From the NCBI RefSeq assembly GCF_036884255.1, contig NZ_CP145605.1, positions 5,765,001 through 5,829,000 of the forward strand: 64,000 bases of DNA, read 5' to 3'. Of this stretch, positions 46,475 to 55,000 are shown in pieces. The DNA is from Paenibacillus tundrae (GTDB lineage Bacteria; Bacillota; Bacilli; Paenibacillales; Paenibacillaceae). Position 1 is the first letter of the stretch, and each line of letters begins with the position of its first letter. The notes beneath the pieces are model-generated. The model was not told where the DNA came from and did no database searches. It was given only the letters and a program-made list of their open reading frames with translations. A program made the translations under genes and the position numbers.

Positions 46475-46720
46475 TTATTCTTTTTTTGTATTGTTATTCC
46501 GCAAGCGTTCCATAAACGCTTCAACGTTAGCCGAAAGAGGTGTTGCAGACTCACGGTTGGTCTCCTGAATGGATGCATAAATCTCTTGACGAAAGATATC
46601 GATGTGCTTTGGTGCAGAAATTCCGATCCGCACGGTATCCCCTTCTACAGCGAGCACAGTGACCTCAATATGATCCTGAATCACAATAGACTCTCCCTTT
46701 TTTCGTGATAGTACCAGCAT
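46475..46720 (-). CDS. csrA: Carbon storage / flagellin translation regulator CsrA
   Basis: About 81 residues from the ATG at 46720 (MLVLSRKKGESIVIQDHIEV), whose start overlaps the fliW stop (TGATATG). GVRIGI-type strand TVRIGISAPKHI and Glu/Arg contacts are typical. The tail is about 10 residues longer than short CsrA. In Bacillus CsrA covers the hag ribosome site until FliW removes it. The target hairpin lies in the next gene's leader. Confidence 0.96.
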   Translation of the reverse strand: MLVLSRKKGESIVIQDHIEVTVLAVEGDTVRIGISAPKHIDIFRQEIYASIQETNRESATPLSANVEAFMERLRNNNTKKE

Positions 46721-46721
46721 A

Positions 46722-47168
46722 TCAGACTCCACCCTTCACTGATTCCGCTTCATCTTCTGCCCAGATGAGATGACGTGTCTCGTAGCTGGATTGATGGAGC
46801 ACAACTTGCTTACCTACGCGATTTTCGGGATTAAGCACAACGGGTGCAAGTAGATTCATTGTCGATTTATTCGTTTGAGAATGGATTGTAACTATGGAAT
46901 ACACCGATACTTGATCCACGATGCCCATTTCTCCCTTGTCTACCTCACTCAATTCAAAACTATAATCAGATACAAACGTAAATGGACTCACTAATAAGAA
47001 AGATAAATCGGGTTCTTGCAGCGACTGTAAGTAAACAAACGGTGTACCCTCCCACGGTATCAAAGCAAATTCCGTCTCTTCTTCAAATCCCGGCAAACCT
47101 TTAGGAAACTGATATACATCGTCCCCACTAACCTCTACTTCTCCCCATGTGCTTGTATGAATAATAAT
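46722..47168 (-). CDS. fliW: Flagellar assembly factor FliW, probable ATT start
   Basis: FliW binds flagellin and CsrA and couples flagellin level to its translation. The conserved start of the protein, IIHTSTWGEVEV, is preceded by a full AAGGAGG and 8 nt, and the codon there is ATT (47168), followed by two more ATT. No ATG, GTG or TTG lies at the right distance; the nearest upstream TTG (47201) has no ribosome site and would place AAGGAGG inside the gene. I therefore give an ATT start and about 148 residues. The GLPGFEEETEFAL motif confirms the family. The stop overlaps csrA. Confidence 0.93.
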   Translation of the reverse strand: MIIHTSTWGEVEVSGDDVYQFPKGLPGFEEETEFALIPWEGTPFVYLQSLQEPDLSFLLVSPFTFVSDYSFELSEVDKGEMGIVDQVSVYSIVTIHSQTNKSTMNLLAPVVLNPENRVGKQVVLHQSSYETRHLIWAEDEAESVKGGV

Positions 47169-47254
47169 ACCAAACGCCTCCTTGACAAAGAATTTATGCA
47201 AAAAGAGCCATAGCGGGCTGCCTTCCGAGACCGTCTATAGCTCTGCATTATAAC

Positions 47255-47824
47255 TCACAACCCCATATCTATGGCTGGTGGAGTGTATTGAACTGATGCA
47301 TATTGTTTCACATAGATATCTAGTTTGCCTCTTTGATACTCAATCTCCGGTTTATTAACAATAACATTCATTTCAGAAACAGCGGGTTCATAACTAATGT
47401 CTGGCGGTCTCGTTTCAATTCGAATATCTACATTATCGGATGATGCGGGAGTCCTTGTTTCTGGGAAAGCTTGAGGCTGCCAATCCACGCCTATAATATC
47501 AGCTATCGTATTTCCCGGTTTGTGGATAGCTGCTAATTGATTCCCTTGCTGAACACGTTCAGCCATGTTTTGCAAGAACTGCTGCTGAATTCCTGAGTAA
47601 ATTCGAGCATTCATGTCAATCATATTGCCGCCATTGTAGGCAGAGAAAGCCTTGCTCTGATCTACATGAAGGGTAATTGGATGACTCTGAACTGTTAAAT
47701 TCGCTGGTCTGGTGTTTAGCTGCATTTCCGCCTTAGGCTGACGAATAGAGTACTGACCAGGGGTCGTGTCCATATTCAGAATTGATGGCGTTGTTTGAAT
47801 CTGAACAATCGGTAGCGTCTTCAA
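47255..47824 (-). CDS. YviE-type protein (DUF6470)
   Basis: 189 residues from a TTG start with AAGGGGCGG upstream. Mostly beta strands, with repeated short patterns (IQTTPSILNMDT, LNTRPANLTVQS, IRIETRPPDISYEP). It is conserved in this flagellar position in Bacillus (yviE) between flgL and fliW, and its function is not known. No signal peptide. Confidence 0.85.
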   Translation of the reverse strand: MKTLPIVQIQTTPSILNMDTTPGQYSIRQPKAEMQLNTRPANLTVQSHPITLHVDQSKAFSAYNGGNMIDMNARIYSGIQQQFLQNMAERVQQGNQLAAIHKPGNTIADIIGVDWQPQAFPETRTPASSDNVDIRIETRPPDISYEPAVSEMNVIVNKPEIEYQRGKLDIYVKQYASVQYTPPAIDMGL

Positions 47825-47839
47825 TGTGTACCGCCCCTT

Positions 47840-48760
47840 CTATCTAAGGAAATCCACTAACGACGGGGAAATAATCTTAGCTCCAGCAGATAGGGAAGCA
47901 TTATAAATGTTCTCCTGGATTTTAGCTTTCATCATTACCTCTGCAACGTCCGCATCCTCAACCTTGGCCTGCATATCCGTCAGATTAATCTCAAGATCTG
48001 TCAAACGACCTGTCATTAAATCCACACGATTAGTTTTGGCACCAATTTCGGCACGAATTGCCAACATTTTGTTCATTCGTGTATCTATATTTTCTAATTG
48101 ATTCGATAATTCTTTAGTATTCCCACTAGCTAATGCTTGTATGATATTATCAACTGTTACAAACAAATGATCTCCTTCGGTATCAAAACCGAATACCTCA
48201 TTACCATTTACATTAATGGGGAGCTGTACACTTTCACCGACAATAAAATTAATCTTTCCTTTGTCTGTGACAATAGATGCTGCATTGGTAGTATCCAAAG
48301 AGCCATCTGCGTTAGTAGGAAAATCATATGGCTTAGCATCATAGGTTTCACCGTTAAAAATGTACTTGCCATTCAGTTTGCTGTTAGCAACGTCAATAAG
48401 CTGCCCTTTAAGTTGTTTCACTTCTTCATTGATACTATCCAATGCAGACTGAGGATTGGTATCCGTTGCACCTTGTACAGTCAACTCACGCAACCGTTGC
48501 AAAACACTGCCCGCTTGATTCAAAACCGTATCATTGAATTCAAGCCAAGAAACCGCACTATCTACATTTTTCTGATATTGCTCATTAGAGGATAACTCTG
48601 CTCGATAACGAAGAGAGTACGTAATACCTACTGGATCATCAGAAGGTTTATTAATCTTCCGACCAGTAGCTAACTGAGTTTGTGTATTATTCATTTGCTG
48701 AGCATTACGATTTAGATTCAAAAGCAGCTGTGAACTGAGCATATTATTCGTTATTCTCAT
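47840..48760 (-). CDS. flgL: Flagellar hook-filament junction protein FlgL
   Basis: 306 residues. The flagellin-like N-terminal helix region (MRITNNMLSSQLLLNLNRNAQQM, with GRKINKPSDDPVG) and the C-terminal helix (VMMKAKIQENIYNASLSAGA) are both present. It joins hook to filament together with FlgK. It starts 23 bp after flgK. Confidence 0.95.
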   Translation of the reverse strand: MRITNNMLSSQLLLNLNRNAQQMNNTQTQLATGRKINKPSDDPVGITYSLRYRAELSSNEQYQKNVDSAVSWLEFNDTVLNQAGSVLQRLRELTVQGATDTNPQSALDSINEEVKQLKGQLIDVANSKLNGKYIFNGETYDAKPYDFPTNADGSLDTTNAASIVTDKGKINFIVGESVQLPINVNGNEVFGFDTEGDHLFVTVDNIIQALASGNTKELSNQLENIDTRMNKMLAIRAEIGAKTNRVDLMTGRLTDLEINLTDMQAKVEDADVAEVMMKAKIQENIYNASLSAGAKIISPSLVDFLR

Positions 48761-48783
48761 TGTCTGTAAGTCATTCCTTTCTA

Positions 48784-50337
48784 TTATCTACCTACTACAC
48801 CAGTAGAGTTAATCAATTTATCAAGAAGTTGGTCATATGTCGTCATAAAGCGTGCAGATGCACTGTATGCATGTTGGAATTTAATCATATTAGCCATCTC
48901 TTCATCCAGAGATACTCCACTTACCGATTGGCGACGCGTCTCCACTTGCTCTACAAGGAACTCCGAATTCGACGTTTGGCGTGCAGCTTCCTGAGATTGA
49001 ACCCCAAGTTGTCCCACCATCGAGCTAAACTGTGCCCCGATGGCAGCATTCCGCAATCCGTCAGCAGACTTCATTGGCGTATCCTTTAGATTGGCAATTA
49101 GGATAGCAAGTGTGTTATTCCCTTTGATCACTGTTTCTGTTCCAGAAGTATCTATAGTTCTCATCGAAGTAGCAATTTTATTTGGATCGGCCAAAATTTC
49201 AGCATTCAATGAGATATTCCCAGCCGTGATAGCAGTTCCGCCACCCGTTGCTGTGAAAAATGGTAGCCCCCCTGAATTAGTACCATCCATGCTGTAACCC
49301 AGTTGATGTAATCCATTTAGTCCTTTGACTGTAACTTTAAGGTCTGTTGCCAGTGAACGTGTTGCACCAGTGTAAGTAACACCATCCAGAACTGTATTAT
49401 CGGGCAAAATAGAACCGGCAGGAATAGTAATCTCAATATCACCATTAGCGAGCGTATTTGCTAAATCATCCATTTGTTTCTGATAATCACTTACCAACGT
49501 ATCTCTGGACTTGATCATGCCGTGCACTTCACCATTAGTTAAGGTTCCCGCTGTATAAGCCGTGTTCAAAAAGGCTGGATCTACAGGAACCTGTACAGCT
49601 CCACCTGTAACAAGCGCCTGTCCATTCATTTGAATCTGGTAGCCTTGTGGAGAATCTGTAACTGTAATATTCATAATCTTGGACAGCTTATCTGCCATTA
49701 AGTCACGTTGGTCACGTAGATCGTTGGCATTGTCGCCAAGCGATTCAACTTTCACAATGGCACTATTCAGGTTCGCGATATTCCCCAGATAGCCTTGGAT
49801 TTCATTAGCTTTAACTGCAATATTACTATCCAAATCCTCACTAAGTGCATTCAATTGACGACTGATCTGATTCATCGCATCCGTCAAAGCTAGCGTCGTT
49901 TCTTTTACAATTCGGCGTGCCGTAACATCCTCTGGATTTTTACTTAGATCAGACCATGATTTATAGAAATTATCCATAACCGTTCGGAAACCCGTGTTAG
50001 AGGGCTCATTTACAATCGCTTCGAGCTTCTCCAAGGTATCGCGCTGAATGGACCAACTTCCGAAGTTGGTGTTCTCATTGCGATATTGGTCGTCGAGGAA
50101 TTTCTCTCTAACACGCGTAATGGAGTCAAACTCCACCCCTGTACCGAGCTGTCCTGGTGTTGTCGAGTGCAGGAAAGCAAATGGCTCCATAGGAATAGCT
50201 GCCTGCATATTTACCTTCTGACGCGAGTATCCTTCTGTATTCGCATTCGCTACGTTATGGCCTGTTGTGCTAAGAGCTGTCGTCTGTGTGAACAAACTGC
50301 GTTTAGCCGTTTCGATTGAATGAAATGTAGATGCCAC
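48784..50337 (-). CDS. flgK: Flagellar hook-associated protein FlgK
   Basis: 517 residues from a GTG start at 50337, which has AGGGGG upstream. N-terminal rod-protein signature (LSTTGHNVANANTEGYSRQKV) and C-terminal MIKFQHAYSASARFM typical of axial proteins. It forms the first junction on the hook. FlgN, its chaperone, is encoded 18 bp upstream. Confidence 0.96.
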   Translation of the reverse strand: MASTFHSIETAKRSLFTQTTALSTTGHNVANANTEGYSRQKVNMQAAIPMEPFAFLHSTTPGQLGTGVEFDSITRVREKFLDDQYRNENTNFGSWSIQRDTLEKLEAIVNEPSNTGFRTVMDNFYKSWSDLSKNPEDVTARRIVKETTLALTDAMNQISRQLNALSEDLDSNIAVKANEIQGYLGNIANLNSAIVKVESLGDNANDLRDQRDLMADKLSKIMNITVTDSPQGYQIQMNGQALVTGGAVQVPVDPAFLNTAYTAGTLTNGEVHGMIKSRDTLVSDYQKQMDDLANTLANGDIEITIPAGSILPDNTVLDGVTYTGATRSLATDLKVTVKGLNGLHQLGYSMDGTNSGGLPFFTATGGGTAITAGNISLNAEILADPNKIATSMRTIDTSGTETVIKGNNTLAILIANLKDTPMKSADGLRNAAIGAQFSSMVGQLGVQSQEAARQTSNSEFLVEQVETRRQSVSGVSLDEEMANMIKFQHAYSASARFMTTYDQLLDKLINSTGVVGR

Positions 50338-50355
50338 TTGATTTCCCCCTAATGT

Positions 50356-50859
50356 TTAGGCACGCGTGTCAAACAGACCGATTCGCCCTGGATTGCCGTT
50401 CTTATCGGCAGGATGCTGATATGTGGCATCCTGTTCTGGTCTTGAAGCGAAGATGTCCATCGAGAGGTCGATAAACATCAAGGACTGCTCGATCAGCTTT
50501 TGATTCAATTGGTTAATTTCCTTCAATTCTTGTAATGTTCCCGCAAGCTTCTTCTGAACCTCGAGTAATCGCTGCTTGTCAGCCGGATCAAAAATCAATT
50601 TGGAAATTTCGGTAATGTTCAGATTCAACATGGATTTGATTCCCCGCTCCTGAAGCAGCTCGTGCACAGCACGCTGTCGTTCAGTCTCCAATGGCTCCTG
50701 CTGCTTCATAAACCTAGATTCCTTGTTCAGAACGGCAATGAGTTCATCCACATCGTTCTTAACGATCACCTGTCTCTTGATCTCGCTAAGTGCCAGCATG
50801 TCGCGGTGACTTTGTTCCATCTGCTGCAATACTGCAATTAATCTGTCCAGTGCTGCCAT
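50356..50859 (-). CDS. flgN: FlgN family export chaperone (YvyG)
   Basis: 167 residues, almost all helical, with a Glu/Leu-rich coiled region (about 10-140). FlgN chaperones FlgK and FlgL for export. The position between flgM and flgK matches Bacillus yvyG. The ATG follows AGGTGATC. Confidence 0.9.
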   Translation of the reverse strand: MAALDRLIAVLQQMEQSHRDMLALSEIKRQVIVKNDVDELIAVLNKESRFMKQQEPLETERQRAVHELLQERGIKSMLNLNITEISKLIFDPADKQRLLEVQKKLAGTLQELKEINQLNQKLIEQSLMFIDLSMDIFASRPEQDATYQHPADKNGNPGRIGLFDTRA

Positions 50860-50870
50860 TACATGATCAC

Positions 50871-51155
50871 CTATTCCTTATCAAAAGACTTAAAGTACGG
50901 CAGCAACTTGTCGGCAAGTTTACTGCTGTCTACCTGGTATGTTCCTGAGCTCACTTGCTCTTTCAACTGTTGGATCCGCTCCAAACGACCTACGTCCTGT
51001 GTACGACCTTGTTCCTCAAGCATCTTCATCGCCTCCGGAGAAATAGATACCTCGTCCTTACGGCGGCTTTTCTTAGCCTCAGCCTGCTGATTGGATTCAA
51101 CGTTTCTCTGATATGAATTGATAGCACCAATTCGGTTGGGTTCATTGATTTTCAT
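50871..51155 (-). CDS. flgM: Anti-sigma-D factor FlgM
   Basis: 94 residues from the ATG at 51155 (MKINEPNRIGAINSYQRN), with AGGAAGTG upstream. The C-terminal sigma-binding half (RKDEVSISPEAMKMLEEQ ... DSSKLADKLLPYF) is conserved. It holds sigma-D inactive until the hook is complete. A terminator and a possible sigma-D promoter separate it from yvyF. Confidence 0.93.
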   Translation of the reverse strand: MKINEPNRIGAINSYQRNVESNQQAEAKKSRRKDEVSISPEAMKMLEEQGRTQDVGRLERIQQLKEQVSSGTYQVDSSKLADKLLPYFKSFDKE

Positions 51156-51280
51156 GTGAACTGCACTTCCTTTCACCTTAGGAATTGTTCAGATTATAAA
51201 ATCCTACGTTTACAACTATGTCGAAGGTTCCATAATCCTAAGAAAAACTACTGCTACACGCGGTCTTTCTTCCTTGGTTT

Positions 51281-51307
51281 ACATCGATATTCGTTTTTCT
51301 TACTTTA
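51281..51307 (-). promoter_or_regulatory. Possible sigma-D promoter of flgM
   Basis: Minus strand TAAA, 15 bp, ATCGATGT; five of eight -10 bases fit GCCGATAT. Spacing is right. Confidence 0.4.
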
Positions 51308-51336
51308 TCTTTACGTTATCAAATAATTAGGATAAT

Positions 51337-51371
51337 AAAAAAAACCGATAATCTTTAATAAGTTTATCGGT
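51337..51371 (-). terminator. Terminator between yvyF and flgM
   Basis: On the minus strand ACCGATAA/TTATCGGT with a 12-nt loop, followed by eight T. Confidence 0.8.
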
Positions 51372-51420
51372 ACGTTCCAAAACATTTGTTATAGCAAAAC
51401 ATGTAATTAAGCCCTGATTC

Positions 51421-51828
51421 CTATGAATCGCGCAGTTTGTCGACAGCATTATAGGTTCGTCCGCCTATATTATTGTTCTCCTTCTGACCTACTTCACGGG
51501 CTGCCCCAGCCAAGTCTTTGGTCAATCGGCTACGGCATGAATCGCACATGTGACCTTCACGAATCAAGGTTCCGCACACTTCACAAGGATACATCATATT
51601 CGGGGCGTTTTCGATGGAAATTCGTCCCTCTCTAATGAACTTGGTAATCTGCTTAATCGAAATTTCGGTTGCATCAGACAATTCCTGAATGTTAGCACCT
51701 TTATTTTCACGCAAGTAGTCTACACAAGTCTGGTATTCTAACTCTATTTCTTTAATACAGTTTGTGCATACTTCCCGAATATTTATTGCATATAGTCTGC
51801 CACAGCGAGGACAATTACCCAGATTCAT
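51421..51828 (-). CDS. yvyF: YvyF-type flagellar regulator with zinc-ribbon ends
   Basis: 135 residues. An N-terminal Cys pair set (CPRCG...CTNC) and a second set (CEVCG...CDSC) flank a MerR-like helix-turn-helix (IQELSDATEISIKQITKFIREGRI). Bacillus YvyF lies between comFC and flgM and has been linked to flagellar regulation. The ATG follows AGAGGGGCG. Here the FN3 gene separates it from comFC. Confidence 0.9.
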   Translation of the reverse strand: MNLGNCPRCGRLYAINIREVCTNCIKEIELEYQTCVDYLRENKGANIQELSDATEISIKQITKFIREGRISIENAPNMMYPCEVCGTLIREGHMCDSCRSRLTKDLAGAAREVGQKENNNIGGRTYNAVDKLRDS

Positions 51829-51919
51829 CGCTTAAACGCCCCTCTCACACTTTCATTCCGCACGGATAATATCTATAGATTACCTTATTTTCTCATATCA
51901 AGTCCATAGGGTTTCGCGA

Positions 51920-51969
51920 AATAAAAGAGAGGAATATGGTGCATAACTACGCAACCTTATTCCTCTCTT
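51920..51969 (-). terminator. Terminator after the FN3 gene
   Basis: A perfect 12-bp stem AAGAGAGGAATA with its complement and a 21-nt loop, followed on the minus strand by TTATTTC, 120 bp after the stop. Confidence 0.75.
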
Positions 51970-52090
51970 CCAAATGTTTTATTCTAATCTTTCATAAATT
52001 CAACCTGCGTATGTGTGTAACTTCTATAAAAAGAAGTACCACTCCGCTTCTAAATTAAAGGATAACTTAACATCCAAGACAGTATAGACT

Positions 52091-55000
52091 TTAGTTCAAC
52101 GTCGTTCTCACACTAAGGATCGACGACCAGATACTTGTATTTTGCTCATTGAATGCCCGAATACGGTATCTATGAAGACTTGAAGGCAACAACTCCACAT
52201 GTACCCATGATGGATCTGTTGTAACTGCGACAACCTGTCCATCTGCTTCGATCTCATACGAAGACGCGCCCGCAATGGAATCCCATGTCAATGAAACACT
52301 TGTTTTGTCCGCGGTACCTTTAAGAACAGGGGTTGCAAGTTGTGTAGTCTGTATCAGAGCTTCACTCCAAGCACCTGTACCGACCGCATTTTTAGCACGA
52401 ATACGGAAGGTGTGTTCCGTGTTCGGTGTAAAGTTGTTGCGGGAATACGTTGTTCCTGATACAGCTACAACAACACCATCAACTTCAAGGTCATAACCAC
52501 TCGCCCCTGTAGCCGCATTCCATCGTATGGCAATGGCGTTAGCCGTCGATGTATTTACACTCAAACCGGCTACCACTGCTGGCAATGTACTTGTAGAGTA
52601 GATCGCTGTCCATGCACTACTATTATTTTCTGTTAATGCACGTACACGATATTTATGAACTGTCCCACCAAGTAAATCACGATGCGTGTATGTCGGTTCA
52701 CTTACACGATCTACAACGATTCCATCGGCCTCAATCTCATATGTTGTTGCATCTGCAATCGGAGCCCAGTTTAAAGTAATTGCTGTTTCTTCTGATGTCG
52801 TTTTGACAACAGGCACACTAAGCTGAGTATAGGCTGTTACAATTTCGCTCCAAGCACCCGTTCCAGCAGCATTTTTGCCGCGGATCCGGAAGGTATGCTC
52901 TGTGTTAGGGAGTAGACCACTCTTCGTGTAGGCTGTACCAGAAACAGAAATGACTTGACCATCAATCTCCAGGTCATAGCCTGTTGCACCCGTCACTGCA
53001 TTCCACTTCATCGCGATTGCAATAGTCGTTGCATTGTTCAGACTTAATGCCGATACCATACCCGGCAGACTGGACTGCGTTAATTTAGCCGTCCATGCAC
53101 TGGAATTGTCATCTGTTAATACTCGAATCCGATATGTGTGTACTGTGCCAGGAAGCAAGTTAGAATGCACGTATGAAGGTTCGGTTACTGTAGCGACTAC
53201 AACTCCGTCGGCTTCAATCTCATAACTCGTTGCATCTTTGATTTCTGCCCAAGTGAGAGTAATAGCCGTTTCTGCTGATGTAGCTTTCAATACTGGTGTA
53301 TTAAACTGTGTTTTCGCTTGAATGACATCGCTCCACGCTCCCACACCAGCGGCATTTTTGGATCTGATTCGGAAGGTATGATCTGTGTTCGTGATCAAGC
53401 CCGTTTTGGTATATGCTACGCCTGATACAGGTACCACTACACCATCGATCTCTAGATCATATGCAGTTGCTCCAGTGACAGCATTCCATTTTAATGCAAT
53501 GGCTGTATTGGTCACCGAAGTGGTACTGAGTCCTGATACCGAACCTGGTATTGTATTTTGTGTAAGGACAGCCGTCCAAGCACTTGTATTGGTGTCCGTT
53601 AAAGCTCTCACACGATATTTATGAACCGTTCCTGCAAGCAACTTATTATGCACATAGGTTGGCTCATCCACAGTACCTACGATGGTACCATCTGCTTCAA
53701 CTTCATATGCGGTTGCATCTTTAACCTCTGCCCATGTCAAGGTAACCGCGGTCTCTTCAGACGTCGCTTTCAGAACTGGTGTAGTAAGCAATGTCGTACC
53801 TGCTAACAGATCACTCCATGCACCAACACCTGCTGCATTTTTGGAACGAATCCGGAAGGTATGATCTGTATTCGCACCTAAACCACTCTTCGTATACACT
53901 ATTCCGCTAATTGGAACAACTGTACCGTCAATCTCTAGATCATATCCGGTAGCGCCAGTCACCGCATTCCATTTCAGTGCAATGGCTGCACTTGTTGCAG
54001 AAGTAACATTCAGACCCGTTACTGATCCCGGTAATGTGCTTTGTGTCAAAATAGCTGTCCAGATACTGCTATTGGTATCGGTCAAAGCGCGTACTCGATA
54101 CTTGTGGGCAGTACCCGGGATAAGATCCTCATGGGTGTATTTAGGATTAGTGACAGTTCCAACGACAACCCCATCGGCTTCCACTTCATACTTGGTGGCA
54201 TCCGTAACTTCTGGCCATGTAATCGTGATTGCCGTCTCCACAGATGCTGCCTTCAGGACTGGCACACTCAACTGTGTTACACCTGTCACCAGATCACTCC
54301 ATGCACCAACACCAGCGGCGTTTTTAGAACGAATTCGGAAGGTATGATTCGTATTCGCACCGAGACCACTTTTCGTATACACTAATCCGCTAACTGAAAC
54401 AATAGTACCGTCAATCTCCAGATCATATCCGGTAGCGCCAGTCACCGCATTCCATTTCAGTGCAATGGCTGCGCTTGTTGTAGAAGTAACTGTGAGACCC
54501 GTAACAGAGCCTGGTAGTGTATTTCGAGATAAGACAGCAGTCCATGCACCTGTATTATCTTCTGTTAACGCACGCACACGGTATTTATGTGCTGTTCCAG
54601 GCAACAAGTTGCCATGTTGATATGTCGGTTCACTTACCGTTCCCACAATGATTCCGTCTGCCTCAATCTCATATTTTGTAGCATCAGTAACATCAGGCCA
54701 GGTTAACGTAATTGAGGTCTCTTCTGATGTACCTGTCAAAACAGGCGTATTGAGCATCGTTGTGCTAAGGATTGCTTCACTCCACACACCCACTCCGGCT
54801 GCATTTTTGGAACGCACGCGGAAGGTATGCTCCGTATTCGCCCCCAGGCCACTCTTCGTGTAAACCAATCCACTGACCGGCACAACCGTACCGTCAATTT
54901 CTAGATCATATCCGGTTGCACCTGTAACTGCGTTCCATTTCAACGCAATGGCTACATTGGTTACCGAAGTTACATTTAACCCCGTCACAGATCCCGGTAA

